A stretch of 64,000 bases of DNA, taken from Geothrix terrae. Lineage in GTDB: Bacteria; Acidobacteriota; Holophagae; Holophagales; Holophagaceae. Below are positions 17,933-25,156 of this stretch, piece by piece (the stretch's first letter is position 1; each line of letters begins with the position of its first letter). Location: assembly GCF_022808775.1 (NCBI RefSeq), contig NZ_JAKZLA010000002.1, positions 186,001-250,000 on the forward strand, given 5' to 3'. Both the position numbers and the translations under genes were made by a program. The notes below the pieces were generated by a model, which made no database searches, was not told where the DNA came from, and saw only the letters and a list, made by a program, of their open reading frames with translations.

Positions 17933-18835
17933 TCAGCCTCCGGAGGCGGGCAGCCCCATCTCCCGCAGGCTGTCCCGGATGCCGGCCTCCGGCCCCCGGG
18001 GCGTCACGCCCAGCTCACGCACCAGGCGCGGGCTGAGCACCCGCCGGGACTCCCGCAGGAAGGCCAGGAGGCCCGGGCTCAGGGCCTCCTGGGCCTCCTG
18101 CCAGGTAACTTCCCGGGGGGCGGGCAGGCCCACCAGGGCCGCCACCCGCGCCGTGAAGGCGGCCATGCCCTCGGGGCAGCCGTCCGCCACGTTGACCACG
18201 CCCGCCACCGGCCGCGCCAGGGCCGCCAGGCAAGCCGCCACCAGGTCGTCCACGTGGATGCGGTTGCCCGGGCCCGAGTCCTCCGCCCGGAGCACCGGCT
18301 CGCCGCGGCGCAGGCGGTCCAGGGGCAGGCGGTGGGGGCCGTAGATGGCCGCCACGCGCAGGATCACGCAGCGGGCTTCCCGCGCCTCGCACCAGCGCAA
18401 GGCCTGAGCCTCCGCCTGCAGCCGCTGGCGCGAACGCGCATCCCCGGGCGCGGTCGGGGCGGCCTCGTCCACCGCCGCGCCGCCCGTGTCTCCGTAGACG
18501 CCCGTGGTGCTCAGATAGACGAGCGCCCGCGGGCGAGCCGGGCCGAGAGCTTCCAGGAAGCGCCACAGGCGGGGGTCGCCTTCGCCATCTGAGGGCGGGG
18601 GCGCCAGGTAGACCACGGAGGCCAGGTCGCCGGGCGGATCGAAGGGGCCCGGGCGGTCCAGGTTCAGGGCCCGCGCGGGGATCCCGGCGGCGGCGAGCGC
18701 CGCAGCGGAGGCCTCTGAGCGCACCAGTCCCAACACGGGCCCCCGCGCCGCTAGGCGCCGGGCCAGCCGCGCCCCGGTGTAGCCGCAGCCCATCAGGAGG
18801 TGGGTGCCTGCGGAGGTGCTTACTTCGGTCTTCAT
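17933..18835 (-). CDS. NAD-dependent epimerase/dehydratase, YeeZ-like
   Basis: A 300-residue extended SDR. The N-terminal Rossmann motif is MGCGYTGARLARRLAARG, and YLSTTGVYGDTGG carries the Ser/Tyr region. It resembles YeeZ-type nucleoside-diphosphate-sugar epimerases; the substrate is unknown. ATG 18835 has TATGCT 6 nt upstream and no Shine-Dalgarno, and an earlier in-frame ATG lies beyond that hexamer. The gene abuts the left edge of the inverted-repeat cassette. Confidence 0.85.
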   Translation of the reverse strand: MKTEVSTSAGTHLLMGCGYTGARLARRLAARGPVLGLVRSEASAAALAAAGIPARALNLDRPGPFDPPGDLASVVYLAPPPSDGEGDPRLWRFLEALGPARPRALVYLSTTGVYGDTGGAAVDEAAPTAPGDARSRQRLQAEAQALRWCEAREARCVILRVAAIYGPHRLPLDRLRRGEPVLRAEDSGPGNRIHVDDLVAACLAALARPVAGVVNVADGCPEGMAAFTARVAALVGLPAPREVTWQEAQEALSPGLLAFLRESRRVLSPRLVRELGVTPRGPEAGIRDSLREMGLPASGG

Positions 18836-18841
18836 GGGGCC

Positions 18842-18847
18842 AGCATA
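18842..18847 (-). promoter_or_regulatory. -10-like hexamer (TATGCT) 6 nt before the epimerase start
   Basis: TATGCT then GGCCCC then ATG on the minus strand, with TTGCTC 15 nt further upstream. One of the cleanest examples of the leaderless layout in this window. Confidence 0.6.
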
Positions 18848-18931
18848 GCCCGCCGCATTCCGGAGCAAAGCGCTGGTCACGGAAGACACGGAAGGGGCCG
18901 TGGCCCTTGCCGCACGGCCCGCAAGAGACGG

Positions 18932-18967
18932 CTTCCGGCATGGCCGGAAGTCTGGAGTTTGGACAAT
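18932..18967 (-). repeat. left copy of a ~36-bp hairpin-bearing inverted repeat
   Basis: Read on the minus strand it begins ATTGTCCAAACTCCAG and ends in the hairpin CTTCCGGC-CAT-GCCGGAAG. The second copy at 21306-21341 has the opposite orientation, with two single-base differences in the non-hairpin part. The hairpins point outward from the cassette. Confidence 0.75.
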
Positions 18968-19008
18968 TTAAGGTCCGCCAATACGTAACATCGTAATGGT
19001 GTTTATCT

Positions 19009-19518
19009 TTAGGGCCACGCAGGTGCGCTACCGCTATGTGGTCGACCTCGAGTCGTCGGCTGACTGACCACTTCCAGCACATCCAGCGCTTGCACCAGTG
19101 GCAGCATCTGCGGATCGCGGCGCGCCTCTCCCAGGGCCTGGTCCAGCGCCTCGTCGTAGGTGGGCCGAGCCTGCTCTAACATCGCGAAGCCACTTTGGGT
19201 GACGTTGGTGTAGATCCCTCGGCGGTCGATGGGGCAGAAGTCGCGCTGCAGCAGGCCCCGATCCTCCAGCCGGGTCACCAAGCGGGTGGTGGCGCTCTGG
19301 CTCAGAAGGACCGAATCCGCCACCTGTTTCATTTGCAGATGGCCTCCAGTCCCCTCGTGCTGCCGGCTAAGCACGGTGAGCAGGGAGTACTCGCGCACGC
19401 TCAGGTCGTGTCGGTCCTGAAGGGTGCGCTCCAGGTGCGCTTGGATGCGCTCATGCAGGAGAGACAGGGCGCACCAGTGCTGGGCCAGTGCGGTTGGTCT
19501 AGGGGAATCGGCAGGCAT
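19009..19518 (-). CDS. MarR family transcriptional regulator
   Basis: A 169-residue winged-helix regulator. The MarR core is present: DLSVREYSLLTVLSR, then LSQSATTRLVTRLEDRGLLQR as the recognition helix and wing entry, then DRRGIYTNVTQSG. SD GGAGG precedes ATG 19518. It is divergent from the old-yellow-enzyme gene, which it probably controls. It lies inside the inverted-repeat cassette, and its codon use is less extreme in GC than neighbouring genes. Confidence 0.9.
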   Translation of the reverse strand: MPADSPRPTALAQHWCALSLLHERIQAHLERTLQDRHDLSVREYSLLTVLSRQHEGTGGHLQMKQVADSVLLSQSATTRLVTRLEDRGLLQRDFCPIDRRGIYTNVTQSGFAMLEQARPTYDEALDQALGEARRDPQMLPLVQALDVLEVVSQPTTRGRPHSGSAPAWP

Positions 19519-19684
19519 TGAACCTCCGGGCACTGCACCTAGATGATACCAGGACGATATATTTCACGATCGCTAAATTTTTAATTTTGAATTACACGCG
19601 TATGCAATTATTCTACTCCCCGGCCTGGCAGCCCGGACCAGCCGCCAGGCGCCCCTCCCCAACCCACTCCCGAAAGGATGAACC

Positions 19685-19845
19685 ATGGAATCTGTGACCT
19701 AGCCCGAGCGCTATACCCCAGGAAGCGCCAACAACTACGTCTGCAACGAGGTGATCGTGCCGGGCCTGACTGTCGCCGACCGGACAGAACCCCGCCTCTC
19801 TGAGCCGGTCGCCGCGGCTTTGTTGAAACTCGTGAAGGAGTAAGC
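19685..19845 (+). pseudogene. small ORF interrupted by an in-frame TAG at codon 6
   Basis: ATG 19685 has a good ribosome site (GAAAGGATGAACC). The frame reads MESVT, then TAG, then continues open for 47 codons (PERYTPGSANNYVCNEVIVP and on to LLKLVKE) to a TAA that ends just before the next start. The part after the TAG reads like a real protein C-terminus, but I do not recognise the family. It is probably the remnant of an oxidoreductase-type gene once upstream of the flavin oxidoreductase. Readthrough is possible but unsupported. Confidence 0.5.
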
Positions 19846-19846
19846 C

Positions 19847-20944
19847 ATGCCTGGATTGTTCGACCCTTACCAACTCAAAGACGTGACGCTGCGCAACCGC
19901 ATCGCCGTGCCACCGATGTGCCAGTACATGGCCCAGGACGGCCTGGTCAACGAATGGCACCAAGCCCACTACGCCTCCCTCGCACGCGGAGGCGCCGGCC
20001 TGATCGTGGTTGAAGCCACCGCCGTCTCCCCGGAAGGCCGAATCACCTGGGCCGACCTGGGCCTGTGGAACGACGACCAGGCGGCTGCCATGCGCCCGAT
20101 CGTGGCCGCCATCAAGGCCGGTGGCGCGGTACCCGGCATCCAGATCGCCCACGCAGGCCGAAAGGCATCGGCCAATCGCCCCTGGGAAGGGGATGACCAT
20201 ATTGCCCTGGGCCAGCCCAATGCCTGGGAGACCCTCGCCCCCTCCGCCGTCGCCTTCGGCAAGGGCCTACCGCGGGTCCCGAGGGCCATGACCCTGGAGG
20301 ACATCCGTCGGGTGCAGGAGGACACCGTGCGCGCCGCAGAGCGCGCCCGCGACCTGGGTTTCCAGTGGCTGCAGTTGCACTTCGCCCATGGTTACCTGGC
20401 GCAGGAGTTTTTCTCGCCACTCGTCAATCGGCGTACCGATCTCTACGGTGGCAGCGCCGAGAACCGGGCGCGCTTCCTGATGGAGACGTTCCGCGCCGTA
20501 CGCGCGGTCTGGCCCGCGAACCTGCCGCTCAATGTGCGGTTGGGCGTGATCGAGTTCCACGGGGACGATGGGGCGATGCTCGCCGAGGCCGTCGCCCTGC
20601 TCAAGCAGATGAAGGCCGAAGGGCTCGATTTCGTTGACGTCTCGCTCGGGTTCAACACCCCCGAAGCGCAGATCCCCTGGAGGCCTGAGTTCATGGTACC
20701 GACTGCGCGCCAGGTGCATGAGGCGACTGGATTGCCGGTGGCCACCAGTTGGAACCTGCCCCGTGACCCCAAGGCGGCTGATGCCCTGCTTCGGGCGGGG
20801 CAACTCGAGTTGCTTACCCTGGGGCGCCCCTTGCTGGACGATCCACACTGGCCCTACCACGCAGCGCGCGACCTCGGTCTTCCGGAGGCCGCCGCCTTGA
20901 CGCTTCCGCCGCCCTACGCCCACTGGCTCTCCCGCTACCACTGA
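19847..20944 (+). CDS. NADH:flavin oxidoreductase, old yellow enzyme family (YqjM/XenA-like)
   Basis: A 365-residue FMN ene-reductase that reduces activated C=C bonds or nitro-compounds with NAD(P)H. The N-terminal PPMCQYMA places the regulatory Cys of the thermophilic-like YqjM/XenA class. QIAHAGRKAS and LHFAHGYLAQEFFSP-type segments carry the substrate-binding His residues and FMN contacts; the C-terminal LTLGRPLLDDPHWP contacts FMN phosphate. It lies downstream of a divergent MarR gene, a common detoxification layout, and is followed by a strong terminator. Confidence 0.95.
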   Translation: MPGLFDPYQLKDVTLRNRIAVPPMCQYMAQDGLVNEWHQAHYASLARGGAGLIVVEATAVSPEGRITWADLGLWNDDQAAAMRPIVAAIKAGGAVPGIQIAHAGRKASANRPWEGDDHIALGQPNAWETLAPSAVAFGKGLPRVPRAMTLEDIRRVQEDTVRAAERARDLGFQWLQLHFAHGYLAQEFFSPLVNRRTDLYGGSAENRARFLMETFRAVRAVWPANLPLNVRLGVIEFHGDDGAMLAEAVALLKQMKAEGLDFVDVSLGFNTPEAQIPWRPEFMVPTARQVHEATGLPVATSWNLPRDPKAADALLRAGQLELLTLGRPLLDDPHWPYHAARDLGLPEAAALTLPPPYAHWLSRYH

Positions 20945-20967
20945 GCCGAAATCCGACCTTCCGGCCC

Positions 20968-21011
20968 CCAAAAGCGTGGGCGCACTGAGAGCTGGGCGTC
21001 CACGCTTTTGG
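20968..21011. terminator. intrinsic terminator after the flavin oxidoreductase
   Basis: A perfect 12-bp stem, CCAAAAGCGTGG with CCACGCTTTTGG, and a 20-nt loop lie 24 nt past the stop codon. The downstream T-rich part is inside the stem, so termination efficiency is uncertain. Confidence 0.65.
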
Positions 21012-21305
21012 AGGAATCAGGAATATCGTTCAATGGGTATCAAGGCTGTGAACTGCGGTGCATTCCCTCAGCCCCGGTTGGGACTGCGGGAGCGTACCTG
21101 CGACCGTAGACCAGAACCTGCCATCGCCTTACTTCAGGCCGCCCTCCGCTGACTCATCTCACGAGAGTCGGTCAGATCCGCCTTGGACTGCCTGAAATTC
21201 CGAGGACCAAGGAAAAACATCGGTCACGTCCCTGAGCCACGATGACCGCTATTTCGAGTTCCTCGAACGAAACGCCCTGGATTTCCGGGGCGTTCAGATG
21301 CTCGT
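21012..21305. other. gene-poor stretch inside the cassette
   Basis: No credible coding region on either strand. Short dyads (for example around GACTCATCTCACGAGAGTC near 21150-21168) are visible but not assignable. The stretch ends at the right copy of the inverted repeat. Confidence 0.5.
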
Positions 21306-21341
21306 ATTGTCCAAAGTCCAGGCTTCCGGCATGGCCGGAAG
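21306..21341 (+). repeat. right copy of the ~36-bp hairpin-bearing inverted repeat
   Basis: ATTGTCCAAAGTCCAGG followed by the hairpin CTTCCGGC-ATG-GCCGGAAG. It is inverted relative to the copy at 18932-18967, and the pair encloses the MarR, pseudogene and flavin-oxidoreductase cassette. Confidence 0.75.
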
Positions 21342-21548
21342 TGCTCCCGGGGGCGCCTGATCCGCGTCCAGAAGCGCGGCGCTGGCGCCCCCTGGATACA
21401 GCCCGTGCTTTCGGAGCGGACGTACCTGCCTTGTTCCGTGCCTTCCGTGACCAGCAAGGCGCTCGATGGCCGGCCGACGGTTCCGGACACCGGAACCCAC
21501 ACCCATGAGAGGCTGGTCCGGGGGCATGGCCCCCATTCGGAGCCTTCG

Positions 21549-21641
21549 GTGTCGCCGCTGTTCAAGATGGTCGTGCTGGCCTGGCTGGTGATCGGTCCCG
21601 TGGGGCTCTGGCTGCGGCGCCGACGGCGGCGCACCACCTGA
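21549..21641 (+). CDS. putative 30-residue single-pass membrane protein
   Basis: GTG 21549 has GGAG with 6-nt spacing. The product would be a short N-terminus, one hydrophobic helix (MVVLAWLVIGPVGLWL) and a tail of six Arg. Third codon positions are almost all G or C, like the host genes, which supports real coding. A longer frame exists back to 21405 but its N-terminal part looks non-coding. No family recognised. It could also be the surviving C-terminus of a gene cut by the cassette. Confidence 0.4.
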   Translation: MSPLFKMVVLAWLVIGPVGLWLRRRRRRTT

Positions 21642-21700
21642 CCCGGCGGGCCGGATCTCAGAACCGGAGCCCCGGAGCCGGAGCCTCGGAATCGGGGCGG

Positions 21701-23812
21701 TCAGAGCTGGGGCGGCAGAGCCAGGCTGAAGCGGCTGCCCCGCGCCAGGGGCTCGTACCAGGCGTCCCCGCCGTGGTCGTGGGCGATGCGGCGCACGATG
21801 GCCAGGCCCAGGCCTGTGCCCTTCCACTTGGTGGAGAAGTAGGGCTCGAAGAGCCGGTCCCGCTCCGCCTCGGCCACGCCGGCCCCATCGTCCTCCACGT
21901 CGAAGCGCAGCCGCCCGTCCGTGTCGGTGAGCGACAGGGAGACGTGGCCCTGGCCCTCCACGGCAGCCACGGCGTTGTCCACCAGGTTGATGAGGGCCCG
22001 CTTCACCATGTCCGCGTCCCAGAAGGCCTCCCGGGGGCCCTGCGGGAAGGTCAGGGTCCACCGGATGCCCGGCTGGTTGGGTTCGTAGAGGGCCAGCACC
22101 TGGCGCAGCAGCTCCGCCGGATCGCAAGGCGCGAACTGGGGCGAGGGCAGGCGGGCGAAGCGGCTGAAGCTGTCCACCAGGCGCGAGAGGCTGGCGACTT
22201 CCGCCAGGATGGTCTCCGCGCCCTCCTGCACGGCCTCCGGATCCAGGCGCCCTTCGCGGGTGCGCCGCAGCAGCCGCTGGGCCGTAAGCTGGATGGGCGT
22301 GAGGGGGTTCTTCACCTCGTGGGCCATGCGCCGGGCCACTTCCTGCCAGGCCGCGCGCTTCTCGGCCTGGGCCAGCAGGGAGAGGTCCTCCAGCACGGCC
22401 AGGACGCCGCCGCCCTCCAGCGGCTCGAGGATGGCGCGCACGGGGCGGCCCTCGCCCTCGCCGCCGAGGCGCAGCTCCTCCTGCACGCCGCGGCCGGATT
22501 CGCGGACCGCCGCCAGCAGCTCGGGCAGTCGGCCCAGCCGCGGCAGGGCCGCCAGGGAACCCCAGCTCTCCTCGGAGGGGTCGAAGGACTCGAGGCCCGT
22601 CCAGGTCTTGGCCGCGGCGTTGAAGGTGCGCAGCTCGCCGTCCGCCCGCCAGCTCATGACGCCCACGGGCAGGGCCGCCAGGATCTGGCCCAGGTAGGCC
22701 CGCTGCTGCTCGATGCGGCTGGCCTGGGCCTCGATGGCGGCGCGGCTGGCCTTGAGGTCGCGGATCATGGCGTTGAAGGTGCGGGCCAGGAAGGCCAGCT
22801 CGTCCTCGCCCATCTCCGGGATCTGCACCTCCAGGTCCCCGCTCCCCACGCGCTGGGCGGCCTTGGCCAGGGCGCGGATGGGCTCGCTCAGGGACTTGGC
22901 CAGGGCCAGGCCCGACCACACGGCGAAGAACAGCGTCAGCAGCGTGAGGAAGAGGAACGTACTCTGGGGCAGGGTCTGGAGCGTGGCGCGGGCGGCCCGG
23001 ATCTGCTGGCTCTCCCGGTAGCGCTGCTCCAGGGCCAGCACCCGCTCGAGGGTCTCCCGCGGCATGAGGATGCCCACGGCCCAGGTCCCGTCGCCCCGGG
23101 GCACGGTGCGCAGCAGCCAGAGGCCCTCGCGGGTCTCGCGCGCGCCCTCGGCCCCCAGGCCGGCCAGGTCCGGCGGCTCGAGGCCGGTGCGCAGGTCCAT
23201 GGCCTTCACGCCGCCCTCGCCGCCCTTTCCGCCCTCGCCGCCCTTCGCAGCCTCGCCGGCCCTGGGTCCGAGGAAGGCCACCAGGTCGAGGTTGGTCGCG
23301 GCTCGAAGGACGGGCGCCTCCGCCGAGGGGGATTCCAGCAGGCGGCCCGCGCCGAAGTCCAGGCGGGCCTCGGCGGCGGCGCGGAGGTCCCCGGCCACCT
23401 TCTGGCCGTCGCGGATGGCCACCTCCGTCTCGGGGCTGAACCAGCGCTCCACGTTCTTGTTGATGAAGTTCCGGCCCACCAGGAAGAGGATCAGGCTGGG
23501 CACGATGCCCACGATGAAGAGGGTCAGCACCATGCGGGTGCGCAGCCGGGAGCCCAGGATGCCGCTCTTGCGCTCGAAGTAGAGCTTGGCCAGGCTGCGG
23601 GCCACGATGAAGAGCAGGGTCCCGATGGCCAGCACGTTGGCCAGGCCCAGGGCGATGAGGGCCCAGCGCGAGGGCGCGTCCAGCCCGCCCTCCGCCACGC
23701 GGTTCCCCACGGCCTTGTAGCTGAGGATGATCATGACGATCAGCACGCCCAGCCCCACGGCCACGTAGAGGCGGGTCAGCTCGGGGTGGCGCTTGGGCGG
23801 CTTGGGGACCAT
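21701..23812 (-). CDS. two-component sensor histidine kinase, NtrY-like
   Basis: A 703-residue membrane kinase. TM helices sit at about 15-35, 50-70, 90-110 and 300-320; a periplasmic region with a Gly/Lys repeat (EGGKGGEGG) lies between, followed by HAMP (about 320-375), PAS (about 385-490) and HisKA with phospho-His about residue 498 (RRMAHEVKNPLTPIQL). The ATPase domain shows NLVDNAVAAV, DDGAGV and GTGLGLAIV. The architecture matches NtrY, but no response regulator is adjacent. ATG 23812 has TAGCCT 6 nt upstream, divergent from the methyltransferase gene. Confidence 0.92.
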   Translation of the reverse strand: MVPKPPKRHPELTRLYVAVGLGVLIVMIILSYKAVGNRVAEGGLDAPSRWALIALGLANVLAIGTLLFIVARSLAKLYFERKSGILGSRLRTRMVLTLFIVGIVPSLILFLVGRNFINKNVERWFSPETEVAIRDGQKVAGDLRAAAEARLDFGAGRLLESPSAEAPVLRAATNLDLVAFLGPRAGEAAKGGEGGKGGEGGVKAMDLRTGLEPPDLAGLGAEGARETREGLWLLRTVPRGDGTWAVGILMPRETLERVLALEQRYRESQQIRAARATLQTLPQSTFLFLTLLTLFFAVWSGLALAKSLSEPIRALAKAAQRVGSGDLEVQIPEMGEDELAFLARTFNAMIRDLKASRAAIEAQASRIEQQRAYLGQILAALPVGVMSWRADGELRTFNAAAKTWTGLESFDPSEESWGSLAALPRLGRLPELLAAVRESGRGVQEELRLGGEGEGRPVRAILEPLEGGGVLAVLEDLSLLAQAEKRAAWQEVARRMAHEVKNPLTPIQLTAQRLLRRTREGRLDPEAVQEGAETILAEVASLSRLVDSFSRFARLPSPQFAPCDPAELLRQVLALYEPNQPGIRWTLTFPQGPREAFWDADMVKRALINLVDNAVAAVEGQGHVSLSLTDTDGRLRFDVEDDGAGVAEAERDRLFEPYFSTKWKGTGLGLAIVRRIAHDHGGDAWYEPLARGSRFSLALPPQL

Positions 23813-23818
23813 GCCAGC

Positions 23819-23824
23819 AGGCTA
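23819..23824 (-). promoter_or_regulatory. -10-like hexamer (TAGCCT) 6 nt before the NtrY-like start
   Basis: TAGCCT then GCTGGC then ATG on the minus strand. The same short intergenic DNA must also serve the divergent methyltransferase gene, which has a normal SD. Confidence 0.45.
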
Positions 23825-23850
23825 TCCTGGTTGATCTGGGAAGGGCAGGG

Positions 23851-25074
23851 ATGGAGAAGGAGACAGCCGCGAGCAGGGCCTTCCTGGCGGACCTCGCCCC
23901 GGTGGAGGACGCGGCCTGGGACGAGGTCGAGACGGTCTCCGGCCGGCACCCCCGCCTTTCGGCCGAGTTCTGGACCTCCCGCCAGCGGCAGGCCGCCAAC
24001 CTCCACGAGATCTCGTACCGGGCCTGCTACAAGCCCCAGCTGCCCCGCCACTTCATCGAGCGCCTCACCCTGCCCGGCGAGCGGGTCTACGACCCCTTCA
24101 GCGGCCGGGGTACCACCGCGCTGGAGGCCGCCCTCATGGGGCGCCGCGTGGCCGCCAACGACCTCAACCCCCTGTCCCGGCTGCTGGCGGAGCCTCGCCT
24201 CATGCCGCCGGAGCCCGCCGCCGTGGCCGCGCGTCTGGCAGACATCCCCCGCACCGGCGCCTCGGACGGGCTGGACCTGTCCATGTTCTTCCACGCCGAC
24301 ACCGAGGCCGAGATCCGCGGCCTGCGGGCCTGGTGCCTGGAGCGCGAGGCCGCGGGCGAGCTGGACGCCCTGGACGCCTGGATCCGCATGGTGGCCACCA
24401 ACCGCCTCACGGGCCACAGCCCCGGCTTCTTCTCCGTCTACACCCTGCCCCCCAACCAGGCCGTCAGCGCCGACAAGCAGCGCCTGATCAACGCGAAGCG
24501 CGAGCAGGTGCCGCCCTACCGTGACACCCACGCCCTCATCCTGAAGAAGACGCGGCAGCTCCTCGCCGGACTCGACGCCCTGGCCCTGCGGAACCTGGCG
24601 ACGGCGGCCGAGGACGCGATCTTCCTCACCGGCGAGGCCCGGTCCACACCGGCGCTGGCGGACGGCTCCGTGACCCTCACCGTCACCTCGCCGCCCTTCC
24701 TCGATGTGGTCGACTACGTGGGCGACAACTGGCTGCGCTGCTGGTTCAACGGCCTGGACGCCCAGGCCATCGGCCGCGGCCTCAGCACCCACCGCACGGT
24801 GGAGGCCTGGTCGCAGGCCATGGGCGAGGCCTTCGCCGAGCTCTTCCGCGTCACCCGGCCCGGCGGCTTCGTGGCCTTCGAGGTGGGCGAGGTGCGGGGC
24901 GGCAGGCTGAAGCTCGACGAGGTCGCCCTGCCCCTGGGCCTGGCGGCGGGCTTCCGCGCCCACGGCGTGCTGGTGAACACCCAGGTCTTCACCAAGACCG
25001 CCCACATCTGGGGCGTGGACAACAACGACAAAGGCACCAACAGCAACCGCATCGTGCTGTTCGAGAAGGCCTGA
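23851..25074 (+). CDS. site-specific DNA methyltransferase (N4-cytosine/N6-adenine type)
   Basis: A 407-residue DNA methylase. SAM motif I DPFSGRGTT is at about residues 81-89, and the catalytic motif IV TSPPF is at 279-283; S-P-P-F favours an N4-cytosine target, though N6-adenine cannot be excluded. Motif I comes before motif IV. No restriction endonuclease or specificity subunit is nearby, so it looks like an orphan methylase with a possible regulatory role. SD GGAAGGGCAGGG precedes ATG 23851. Confidence 0.88.
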   Translation: MEKETAASRAFLADLAPVEDAAWDEVETVSGRHPRLSAEFWTSRQRQAANLHEISYRACYKPQLPRHFIERLTLPGERVYDPFSGRGTTALEAALMGRRVAANDLNPLSRLLAEPRLMPPEPAAVAARLADIPRTGASDGLDLSMFFHADTEAEIRGLRAWCLEREAAGELDALDAWIRMVATNRLTGHSPGFFSVYTLPPNQAVSADKQRLINAKREQVPPYRDTHALILKKTRQLLAGLDALALRNLATAAEDAIFLTGEARSTPALADGSVTLTVTSPPFLDVVDYVGDNWLRCWFNGLDAQAIGRGLSTHRTVEAWSQAMGEAFAELFRVTRPGGFVAFEVGEVRGGRLKLDEVALPLGLAAGFRAHGVLVNTQVFTKTAHIWGVDNNDKGTNSNRIVLFEKA

Positions 25075-25156
25075 TTGGCCCGACCTATGCAGGTTGGCGC
25101 GGTGCCCGGGAAGGACCGACCCTGATTCCGGTTTCTGAACCAGGAAGGGGGCGGGA

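Noticed and set aside
19700-19702. In-frame TAG as a recoded amino acid
   Set aside because: No sign of pyrrolysine genes in the window, and selenocysteine uses TGA; a nonsense mutation is simpler.
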